Shown in pieces: positions 25,673 to 33,110 of a stretch of DNA of 64,000 nt. Both the position numbers and the translations under genes were made by a program. Location: positions 44,725 through 108,724 of the forward strand of contig NZ_JAQEVU010000008.1 in NCBI RefSeq assembly GCF_027694345.1, written 5' to 3'. The DNA is from Varibaculum timonense_A (GTDB taxonomy: Bacteria > Actinomycetota > Actinomycetes > Actinomycetales > Actinomycetaceae). The notes below the pieces were generated by a model. The model made no database searches. It was given only the letters and a program-made list of their open reading frames with translations, and was not told the origin of the DNA. Each line of letters opens with the position of its first letter. Positions within the stretch are counted from its first letter, which is position 1.

Positions 25673-28429
25673 TTGAGCCTACTCGATGATTCAGCTAACA
25701 ATTTGCCTAATAAGCCCTGGCATAGGCTACTTGATGCTATGTTTTCCCCCACGCATCCTCCAGTTAAACCTGGAAGCGATTTAGGAATTTGCATCGAATT
25801 AGACGGTTCTTTTCATCCGTTACGCCGTGAGGTTTCGGGGGCTTGGACTCGAAGTCGTGCCAGTTGGCGCGACCTTTGCCAAACAAAATGGGAATCGGTT
25901 TGTGCCGGATTGGATAGGACGCAGCTAAGCTGCTTGCGACAGGTGGCTCCACTTTTACTAAAGGCTCCTCATATGCGTTCCGCCAGTGACAACACCGAAA
26001 TTTCACTGGCCATGCGCCAATTGGCTCGCGCCGGTTTTGGATTCGCCACCGGAAGCGAGAAACTCACTAATCTAAAGTTTTCTTCTGCCCTAGCCAGTCC
26101 GTTCCTGGACTTTTCTTCCCGCGGGGATTTGGTGGTGCGTTTCGGGATAGACTTTTCTGCCACTAACCATGATTTACGGGTATCTGCTTCTACCTGCGTA
26201 GCTGCCGGTTCTCAAATCGTGGCTAGCCGTGAACTGGGGTTAGTCGCCCTCTGGGATGACCGCGCCGCTGACCTCTCGCGAGTGTTGGGAGCAAAACCGG
26301 TGTGCATTCCCCAAGCCGATTGTGAAGAGTTTTTACTGCAAGATTTTCCCCGCCTAAATGATATTTTCGCCGCCGGTTCGCTAGACGGCACGTTCACCTG
26401 CCCAAAGTATCGTTATCGGTTACAGGTGTCTACGATGCCAGAGGACGAGCAGTATCGAATCCACTTACGCCCTGTGCGGGAGTGGGCTGGACATTTTCGA
26501 GAAACCACTGCCCCACCAGAGCAAATAACCCAATTGTTTGAAAGGGTTAGTACCTGGCTTAGAAACCAGGTATCGATGGCGACTTTCGACAGTTATCTTT
26601 CTTACCCTGCCAGTCGGATAAACCAGTTATTGGACGAGCTTGAAAATGCTTTTTCTGGCGAACCTCTACATATTGACCGCCGCGGGATTCCGCGTTCTTT
26701 TTCCCAGTCCGGAGGGCAAATTGAACTGGATTTAATCCCCAATGAATACGGCTGGTTTACCCCGAAAGTGCGCTTACATTTTGCAGGGTTAGAGGGGTTA
26801 GAGGGCGTAGAGGATGTAGAGTACGCAGAGGGCGTAGAGGGGCGCGATTACGATGTCACCGATTTATCGCAGATTCGCGAGCGCGGCGGGCTGATTGGAA
26901 AAGACACTTATTTAACTGAATCCGAAATGGATTTTTTGACGCTGCTCAATAACCGCACCAGGCTAAATCAGCGCGGAATCCATCCTGCAATAATTCAGCT
27001 CTCCCAGATTTTAGAGGGAACTGAAGTTAAAATAAACGGTCTGGACGCTTGGAATTCTCTAAAAATTGATTTACCGGAGATTGCTTCACCTCGGGGAGTA
27101 AAACTTCGTGAATACCAGCAAGCCGGTGTCTCATGGCTGCTGGCTCAACTAGCGATTGGACCGGGAGCTCTGCTGGCCGACGAGATGGGGCTCGGGAAAA
27201 CCCTGCAGATTTTGGCGGCGATTAAGTCACTACCGGTTTGCGGTCAAGTCCTAATTGTCGCTCCCACATCGGTGATTAATGTTTGGGAGAGTCAAGCTAA
27301 ACAATTCTATCCCGATATTTCGGTGCTTTCCCTGCGCAGTGGTACTCAAATTGAAGAGGGCTTTGCCGGGGCTGATTTGGTAATCACTTCCTACGGGTTA
27401 TTGCGTCGCCACGCCGATAGTTTTACAAGTAACCGCTGGCAAGGATTAATTCTCGATGAAGCACAGCAAGTGAAGAATCCGCGTACCCAAGCCTGGCGCG
27501 TCCTCGCCGATATGCGTCGAGACTGGACGATTTGCGCTACCGGCACTCCCCTAGAGAATTCTTTAACGGATTTACACGCGATATTATCTTTGGCGCAACC
27601 GGGAACTTTGCTTTCGCGAGAACAGTTTTCTGCCCTGGAGTTATCGGGAGGTGACCAGGCACGTTCCCTGGTTGCTCCCTATATGTTGCGCCGCACCAAG
27701 GAGCAGGTTGCTCCCGATTTGCCGCCCAAGATTGAGCAGGTGTTGCGAGTTGATTTAGAGCCGAATCATGCCCTCGCCTATCGGGAACTTGAAGCTCAAG
27801 CACGCCGGCAAGTTGGGAAAATGTTAGGGGAAGGCAACCGGATGTCAATTTTAGCGGCGCTGACCGCGCTGCGGCGAGCCAGCCTAGATCTGCGTCTGGT
27901 GGGGGCAAGAGCAAAGACTTTTAGCGCTAAAACCCGTACGCTTATCGAGCAGTTGCAGACTATACCTGACCATAAAGCCCTAGTGTTTTCCCAGTTCACA
28001 TCCTATTTAGGGCTAATTAAGGAGGCTTTAGAGACCGCGGGGATAAAAACTTGTTACCTTGATGGCTCGACTCGGCGGCGTGACCAGGTTGTTAAGGAGT
28101 TTTCCGAGGGCGAGGCACAGGTTTTCTTAATTTCACTGCGGGCTGGTGGCACGGGGCTTACTTTAACCGCTGCCGACTATGTGTTTGTGATGGATCCGTG
28201 GTGGAATCCGGCGGTGGAAGAGCAGGCTATTGACCGGGCGCACCGTATCGGACAAGAGCGACCGGTCAATGTTTATCGCCTGGTTTCGGCAGGAACTATT
28301 GAAGAAAAGGTTTCTCAACTTCAACAGCGTAAACGCGATTTATTTTCTTCAGTGGTAAACGCTTCCAGCTCTATCACCGATTTAGCTGATGCTTTGTTGA
28401 TGAATAGCGAGCAGCTAAATAGGAACTAA
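25673..28429 (+). CDS. SNF2-family DEAD/DEAH-box helicase (RapA/HepA-like)
   Basis: This 918-residue protein has an N-terminal ~480-residue variable part and two RecA lobes. Walker A is DEMGLGKTLQIL, motif II LDEAQQVKNPRTQAWR, motif III CATGTPLENSLTDLH, motif V LRAGGTGLTLTAADYV and motif VI QAIDRAHRIGQERPVNVYRL. The start is TTG, with GGAGGAAT six bases upstream. Bacterial SNF2 ATPases translocate on DNA and remodel nucleoprotein or RNA polymerase complexes; the client is unknown. A short acidic repeat (LEGLEGVEDVEYAEGVEG) near residues 370-390 looks like recent repeat expansion. The end overlaps a convergent gene by 56 bp. Confidence 0.92.
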   Translation: MSLLDDSANNLPNKPWHRLLDAMFSPTHPPVKPGSDLGICIELDGSFHPLRREVSGAWTRSRASWRDLCQTKWESVCAGLDRTQLSCLRQVAPLLLKAPHMRSASDNTEISLAMRQLARAGFGFATGSEKLTNLKFSSALASPFLDFSSRGDLVVRFGIDFSATNHDLRVSASTCVAAGSQIVASRELGLVALWDDRAADLSRVLGAKPVCIPQADCEEFLLQDFPRLNDIFAAGSLDGTFTCPKYRYRLQVSTMPEDEQYRIHLRPVREWAGHFRETTAPPEQITQLFERVSTWLRNQVSMATFDSYLSYPASRINQLLDELENAFSGEPLHIDRRGIPRSFSQSGGQIELDLIPNEYGWFTPKVRLHFAGLEGLEGVEDVEYAEGVEGRDYDVTDLSQIRERGGLIGKDTYLTESEMDFLTLLNNRTRLNQRGIHPAIIQLSQILEGTEVKINGLDAWNSLKIDLPEIASPRGVKLREYQQAGVSWLLAQLAIGPGALLADEMGLGKTLQILAAIKSLPVCGQVLIVAPTSVINVWESQAKQFYPDISVLSLRSGTQIEEGFAGADLVITSYGLLRRHADSFTSNRWQGLILDEAQQVKNPRTQAWRVLADMRRDWTICATGTPLENSLTDLHAILSLAQPGTLLSREQFSALELSGGDQARSLVAPYMLRRTKEQVAPDLPPKIEQVLRVDLEPNHALAYRELEAQARRQVGKMLGEGNRMSILAALTALRRASLDLRLVGARAKTFSAKTRTLIEQLQTIPDHKALVFSQFTSYLGLIKEALETAGIKTCYLDGSTRRRDQVVKEFSEGEAQVFLISLRAGGTGLTLTAADYVFVMDPWWNPAVEEQAIDRAHRIGQERPVNVYRLVSAGTIEEKVSQLQQRKRDLFSSVVNASSSITDLADALLMNSEQLNRN

Positions 28430-28802
28430 CGAATATAAAAGCAACAATAACCCATAGATAATAGCCTAGATTACTCCATATACTAGAACCTTTTATTTCC
28501 ATAGCAGTCATTGCTGATAAGCCGAGAAATATGCCATAAAATACGTCTAGAAGAAAGCCGGCAGCACTATTTATAGTTTTATTTGAGAATACTTTTTCAT
28601 TTTTAGATACTTTAGTTAATAGCACACTGGCAAGCATATAAATTAGTGTGGAACTAAAAAACATCCATATTTTAATATCTGGTTTCCCAGTCACCCAAAA
28701 AAGCCCGGATGCCACTGAAAAAGCAACCACAATAATAATCGATAGGGTTACTATTTTACCGTATCGAAACTTTTTATCCGATTTTGTTTTCTTGGATTTC
28801 AT
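28374..28802 (-). CDS. Hypothetical four-helix membrane protein
   Basis: This 142-residue protein has a basic N-terminus (KSKKTKSDKKFRYGK) and four hydrophobic stretches at about 18-38, 47-63, 83-100 and 115-132. I do not recognise the family. Base composition is visibly more AT-rich than the flanks, suggesting acquisition. Its 3' end overlaps the end of the convergent SNF2 gene. The start ATG has a weak ribosome binding site. Confidence 0.5.
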   Translation of the reverse strand: MKSKKTKSDKKFRYGKIVTLSIIIVVAFSVASGLFWVTGKPDIKIWMFFSSTLIYMLASVLLTKVSKNEKVFSNKTINSAAGFLLDVFYGIFLGLSAMTAMEIKGSSIWSNLGYYLWVIVAFIFVSSYLAARYSSTKHQLNR

Positions 28803-28970
28803 ATCAAAAGTATCTCACATAATCTCTTCACTATTTCAAAGGGGATATTCTACCTAGCTAATACTTCTCACCTTGGGTTATTACCCTAGTGTGAGGATTT
28901 AAGGACGACTCGTAGGGGCAAATAATCAAGACCAACTTGTGGGTAGCAGGGAAACTACGGAAGTTGTAGG

Positions 28971-29486
28971 TCAGCAAGCAGTCAGTTTCTTCCATTTCCT
29001 GATTTTGGTGCGAAAGGTAGTAAACGGGGCAACCGTGTTGATATGTATCCATTTCCACACCGGCCATGCCGAGGGGGTAGACGAAGCCCATGCACGCTGG
29101 CCAGAGGCGAACAGTTCGGTTACACTGAGAGTATTTACCAGGTAAATAACTTCATCTAGCAGCACTTTGAAGCGGTCAATCAGCTCTTGGGTTTCCACCT
29201 GCTCCCAACGCTTATAAAAAGACTCATACAGGCCGCCCAAATTATTCCATTTGTAGCCGGGAGCCGGAGTAACCACCTCGATACCAGCTTGTTCATCGCG
29301 TTCCCATCCCAGCAAAAGCTCCATCCACCCCAATTGATAAGCAAGCATCTGGCGGGGAGTGCGATCTACCCCCTCGACTAACAAATCCCAACTACCCGCA
29401 GGAACCTCGGCGAATTCGCCGATAAACAGATTAGCCCGTTTAGTAATCTCGGCAGCTAACTCGGTTCCTGACTCATATGTCCTCAT
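28971..29486 (-). CDS. ClbS/DfsB-type four-helix-bundle protein (copy 1)
   Basis: This 171-residue protein matches the DUF1706/ClbS family. It has RTPRQMLAYQLGWMELLLGWE, APGYKWNNLGGLYESFYKRWE and the C-terminal WPVWKWIHINTVAPFTTFRTKIRKWKK (given in part). ClbS of E. coli hydrolyses or sequesters the genotoxin colibactin; most homologs have no assigned role. A close paralog lies at 63,022-63,540 in the phage-derived region with the same length and motifs but many silent and some amino-acid changes. No toxin biosynthesis genes are nearby, so a self-protection role is inference. Confidence 0.75.
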   Translation of the reverse strand: MRTYESGTELAAEITKRANLFIGEFAEVPAGSWDLLVEGVDRTPRQMLAYQLGWMELLLGWERDEQAGIEVVTPAPGYKWNNLGGLYESFYKRWEQVETQELIDRFKVLLDEVIYLVNTLSVTELFASGQRAWASSTPSAWPVWKWIHINTVAPFTTFRTKIRKWKKLTAC

Positions 29487-29820
29487 TTCCTACCCCCTAA
29501 AGCTGGTTACACCTCTTTAGCGCGACTGCCGCAAGTCTTAGCTACTTCTGGTGACCGTCTAAAGTCTTGCTTATCCTCGGTTGCTATTAAAACTCCCGTC
29601 TGTCGTCCTCAAGATTATAAAACACTGCTAAAGAATCCGCCCCACATCCGCACCGCATTCATAGGCGCAGCTTATGATTTTCGCAGCAAGCGAGTAGCGG
29701 TTATTTCTTTTTGACTCTCGATGCTAAAGACTGCTGAACAACGTTTATGCGCAGGGAGCTGAATTCTGCTGTCGCTGCTAGCGGTCGTAGAAATTCTTAG
29801 AGAGGATTAAAAGGAAATAG
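29487..29820. other. Intergenic region without recognisable feature
   Basis: These 334 bases lie between the divergent ClbS-like and nitroreductase genes. I see no ORF with a ribosome binding site, no tRNA and no strong palindrome. The promoters of both genes must lie here, but no consensus pair stands out. Confidence 0.5.
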
Positions 29821-29835
29821 ATGGAAGGAATAGTT

Positions 29836-30405
29836 ATGAAGTCCTTGGAACTTTTGCGCAATCGGCGCTCGCGCTACCAACTGAACCAGGAGATTCCCCT
29901 CAGCCACCAGGAACTGCTCGATTTGATCGACGAGGTAACCGCGCAGGTACCGGATGCTTTCAATATGCAGTCACAGCGTCTAGTGGTAGTTACCGGAGAG
30001 AATCAAGACACCCTCTGGAATCGGGTTTTCGAGGTTTTTGAAGGAAAAGTTCCGCGGGAAAAGATTGATTCTTTCCGGGCTGGATACGGCACTATTCTCT
30101 ACTTTTATGACCAGGCAGTCACCGAAGAAATGGCGGGCAAGTTCAGCGCCTATGCCGACAAATTCCCGCATTGGGCGGCGCAATCTCTGGGAATGCTGCA
30201 GTTTTCGCTGTGGGTGGCTCTCCGCGAGGCGGGCATTGGGGCTTCCCTGCAACACTACAATCCAGTGATTGACCACGAGGTTAAGCAACTGTTTGACCTG
30301 CCCGAAACTTGGGTTCTAGATGCGCAAATGCCCTTTGGACTGGCCAGTGACGAACCACAACCTAAGCAGCTGCAAGACATTCGTCAGCGGGTAATCCAGC
30401 GCTAG
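29836..30405 (+). CDS. Nitroreductase family protein
   Basis: This ~189-residue FMN-dependent nitroreductase-like protein has LRNRRSRYQLNQEIPLSHQELLDLID (given in part) and AFNMQSQRLVVVTG at the N-terminus, the dimer-swap and FMN region AAQSLGMLQFSLWVALREAGIGASLQHY, and a C-terminal phosphate loop MPFGLASDEPQPK. It resembles the YdgI/Frp-like small nitroreductases that reduce nitro or quinone substrates with NAD(P)H. The start at 29,836 has GAAGGA seven bases upstream; an ATG five codons earlier is possible. Confidence 0.85.
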   Translation: MKSLELLRNRRSRYQLNQEIPLSHQELLDLIDEVTAQVPDAFNMQSQRLVVVTGENQDTLWNRVFEVFEGKVPREKIDSFRAGYGTILYFYDQAVTEEMAGKFSAYADKFPHWAAQSLGMLQFSLWVALREAGIGASLQHYNPVIDHEVKQLFDLPETWVLDAQMPFGLASDEPQPKQLQDIRQRVIQR

Positions 30406-30549
30406 CTGTCTAATGGAATGCCAGCAAGGTCAAACTTTGGGATTAGCCTTGCCGGCAGCCTGGCAGCGTTAATAGTTAACTCCAGTTGGAATCCACCCGA
30501 CATTTTCAGGTATTAGCCCAAATTTTGCGATGCTGCCAGACCTAACAAC

Positions 30550-31848
30550 CTATATGAGTGCGCCCTGCTCACTGCTGTTGGTAGGTATTTCTGATCTCAG
30601 CGAAAGAGGCGTCACTACCTCCATAGTGTCCTCTAGGGGGATTTCACCTAAAGCTGCCAGCACGCACCTGCCTACGTGGTAACCCAAGTTTACCGGCACC
30701 GCGTTACCGATCTGTTTATATTGCGCCGCCATGGATCCGCAAAACTCCCAGTCATCCGGGAAGGTTTGAATCCGGGCATACTCTCGTACTGTGAAAGGAC
30801 GCGTTTCGCTGGGGTGGCAACGTTCGGTCTGTTTTTGCGCCGGGTTACAGGTCAGAGTTAGCGCGGGCTGATTCCAAGCCATACGCCGCGCCATTCCGGT
30901 TTTACCTCCCCCTAGAAAATAAGACTTACCCATATATTCTCGCTGTATCTCGTCAGGAAGGTCTCGCCAGTTCCCGCCCTCGGGAATCCTTTCCATAACC
31001 TTAGCTTTACGTTCGGTGTAGCGCTGACCTGGGGACTGCGGAACATTTTGCAGCGCTTCTTTTAGGGTGACCACATAATCGTTTTCTTTAGGAAAAATGA
31101 TTGGTAAATCTAGATCTTTGCGAGTGGCAAATAGAATCAGTCGTTCGCGCTTTTGTGGCACATCTAAGTATTGCGCCCGTAAAACTTGGTAGTTTACTCG
31201 GTAGCCCAGTTCATCAAAGGTATTGAGCATAGTGGTGAGGGTATTGCCGCGATCATGTTTTACCAGTCCTCGCACATTTTCACCGACGGCAATCGCGGGG
31301 CGAATAGTCCGGATAGCCCGAGCAAACTCGAAGAATAGGGTACCGCGCGTATCCTCGAATCCCCGACTTTTTCCCGCATAGGAAAACGCTTGGCAAGGGA
31401 AACCGGCTTGGATAACTTGCGCGTCCAGCTGGGAAAAATCTACCTCATGCACGTCATCGGGGCAGATATTCCAGTCCAAGCCATGCTCCTGGCTATTTTT
31501 ACGCAAAGTCGCTACCGCACTGCGATCAAACTCATTGAGAAATACATGTGGGATTCCCGCATTATGGAAACCGAGAGCAGTACCGCCGCCTCCGGCAAAT
31601 AAATCCACGCAGGTAGACCGGGCATAGGTTTTTTCTGAACGCAGTACCGTAAATGGTTTTTCTTCCCCGGTTCCTGAGAGTTTACGTTGCAGCCTTTCGA
31701 TTTCAGCCACATTAAATAGACGGTTTCCCCGTCCATCACGACTAGCCTTAATCAGCCCCTGTTTAGCCCAACGGCGGATAGTATCCACCGAAACTTTTAG
31801 CTCCCCGGCAGCTACGCCTATTTGAACTAGCTTATTTTCCACCAACAC
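30550..31848 (-). CDS. DNA cytosine-5 methyltransferase with N-terminal HTH domain
   Basis: This ~432-residue C5-methyltransferase carries all main motifs: I (VDLFAGGGGTALGFHNAG), IV with the catalytic PC (QAGFPCQAFSYAGKSRGFED), VI (AVGENVRG), VIII (QKRERLILFATRK), and IX/X (QYKQIGNAVPVNLGYHVG). Residues 1-60 form a MerR/excisionase-type helix-turn-helix (VSVDTIRRWAKQGLIKASRDGRGNRLFN). Such fusions can autoregulate their own operon. It lies 57 bp downstream of the restriction enzyme gene, and an inverted repeat in that gap is a candidate operator. Start is GTG at 31,848 or 31,842. GGNCC specificity is inferred only from the partner enzyme. Confidence 0.9.
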   Translation of the reverse strand: MLVENKLVQIGVAAGELKVSVDTIRRWAKQGLIKASRDGRGNRLFNVAEIERLQRKLSGTGEEKPFTVLRSEKTYARSTCVDLFAGGGGTALGFHNAGIPHVFLNEFDRSAVATLRKNSQEHGLDWNICPDDVHEVDFSQLDAQVIQAGFPCQAFSYAGKSRGFEDTRGTLFFEFARAIRTIRPAIAVGENVRGLVKHDRGNTLTTMLNTFDELGYRVNYQVLRAQYLDVPQKRERLILFATRKDLDLPIIFPKENDYVVTLKEALQNVPQSPGQRYTERKAKVMERIPEGGNWRDLPDEIQREYMGKSYFLGGGKTGMARRMAWNQPALTLTCNPAQKQTERCHPSETRPFTVREYARIQTFPDDWEFCGSMAAQYKQIGNAVPVNLGYHVGRCVLAALGEIPLEDTMEVVTPLSLRSEIPTNSSEQGALI

Positions 31849-31852
31849 CCCT

Positions 31853-31879
31853 TTTACCTAGTACCCTTGCATAGGTAAA
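31853..31879. promoter_or_regulatory. Inverted repeat upstream of the methyltransferase gene
   Basis: TTTACCTA (31,853-31,860) and TAGGTAAA (31,872-31,879) form a perfect 8-bp inverted repeat with an 11-base spacer. It directly abuts the methyltransferase start. Given the HTH domain on the methyltransferase, this is a plausible autoregulatory operator that delays or balances restriction versus modification. Confidence 0.55.
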
Positions 31880-31905
31880 GGTTACTATAAGAAAGTTTCT
31901 TTCGG

Positions 31906-32601
31906 CTAGATTGGCAGGCTAGTAGTGAACAAATCTTCCATTTCTTTTTCGTCTAGTTTTACGCCTTGACCAGTAATATCGGAAAAAATTCGGGGTAATG
32001 CCATATAAATTTCATGCAATGCAGTGGGACGGCCGAACACTAAGGAATAGGCAGTTACCCCGTCGCATACCCGAACTATTGATTTTTCCGAGCGTCCCGA
32101 CACTTTCCAGGGACGATCATATTGCTCGGGAGTTTTTGGCACGATTTGGAACAGATAGGCGATAGCATCACCTGCACGAGCTAAAGAATCTAGGTTGTCC
32201 CAGATATTCTTTTCATCAGACGCCTTGATCGTGTTAAATCGATTTTTTACTTCCGCAAACAGCGGTTTCTCATGTAGAGGATGCAAAAATCCTGGTTTTG
32301 TTCTTAAATCGATGGAACCACCTGAGGCGCCAGTTTCCGTCCAGTTCTCGGCCAGTCCCAGCACCCGCTGATGCCAATACCCCACGTTATCGGACAAGGT
32401 TTTATTCAAAGAGCGTTCTTTTTCAAACAGGCGAGCTTGAGATACCGCCTCCCCAGCAATAACCGCTTGTGCCACCAGAGTAAAGGGATCAGGAGGGAGA
32501 GGCTTGCGTTTTACCGGGGAAAACACTTTGGAAAAAGACAGCTTGGTAACCTCATATAACGCGTCTTCATCAATCCAATCTAAACCGTACGAATGTTTCA
32601 T
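31906..32601 (-). CDS. Type II restriction endonuclease, Eco47II-like
   Basis: This ~231-residue protein resembles the RE_Eco47II family (GGNCC cutters). The opening reads LDWIDEDALYEVTKLSFSKVF, the central part VGYWHQRVLGLAENW, and the likely catalytic strand FAEVKNRFNTIKASDEKNIWDNL (given in part). The ATG at 32,601 is chosen because family similarity begins there. The frame stays open 41 codons further upstream to a GTG at 32,724. It pairs with the downstream C5-methyltransferase to make a complete type II restriction-modification system. Specificity was not tested. Confidence 0.75.
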   Translation of the reverse strand: MKHSYGLDWIDEDALYEVTKLSFSKVFSPVKRKPLPPDPFTLVAQAVIAGEAVSQARLFEKERSLNKTLSDNVGYWHQRVLGLAENWTETGASGGSIDLRTKPGFLHPLHEKPLFAEVKNRFNTIKASDEKNIWDNLDSLARAGDAIAYLFQIVPKTPEQYDRPWKVSGRSEKSIVRVCDGVTAYSLVFGRPTALHEIYMALPRIFSDITGQGVKLDEKEMEDLFTTSLPI

Positions 32602-32738
32602 AGCCAAACAAAGCCTCTCAAAAATACGATTTCCGCCACTGCAAAAACCAGTTTGTCCTACGCGTATGCTACCAAGTTTTCCCTCCCTCGATACCTCAAC
32701 GAAACTTTCGATTAAAAAATACACCGTACAGCCACGAG

Positions 32739-33110
32739 CTAAATTCTGAGATCTTCAATCCCGAGTACTGGCTAGTTGATTACTCCCTTATAGGGCTAAA
32801 GCTGGCTGCGCTATTTGCCTGCCGCCTCTATCGCGCCAGCCGGAAAGTATGGATAGCGGGACTCCTAATTGGATTCCTATATTTCCTGGTGATGTCGTTA
32901 GAGCTCACCGCCTTGACCATGGCAGATACCGATCCGGTAGCACTTACCGAACAGACCAGTATCGTGATGATGTCACTCGCAACTGCCACTTTGGCGAGGG
33001 TATCGGCAGAAATGACCCGACTTCTATCAGCATTAAACCCAGCGGTAGCGGCGGCGCAGGATCATTGCTCCGCCCAGCGATACCCCCAGGGCGCAAATCC
33101 CCAGAAGTGA
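32739..33110 (+). other. Open frame with membrane-like segment, possible gene remnant
   Basis: The plus-strand frame from ~32,739 to the stop at 33,110 encodes two hydrophobic stretches (SLIGLKLAALFACRLYR and VWIAGLLIGFLYFLVMSLEL) and then STIVMM-like sequence. No good start codon with ribosome binding site is visible, and the end overlaps the surface-protein gene by 78 bp. It may be the stump of a chromosomal gene cut by the restriction-modification insertion, or chance. Confidence 0.25.

Noticed and set aside
25653..25688. Eleven-codon ATG ORF overlapping the SNF2 ribosome binding site
   Set aside because: It includes the ribosome binding site of the TTG-started helicase gene and shows no other sign of being a leader peptide.
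26790..26850. Acidic LEG/VEG repeat as a mobile insertion in the SNF2 gene
   Set aside because: It is short, in frame and lies between domains; simple repeat expansion explains it.
28850..29145. Extra short frames around the first ClbS-like gene
   Set aside because: They are other-frame readings of its 3' end and have no independent support.
32601..32724. N-terminal extension of the restriction enzyme to the upstream GTG
   Set aside because: Family similarity begins at the internal ATG at 32,601 and no ribosome binding site is seen at the GTG.
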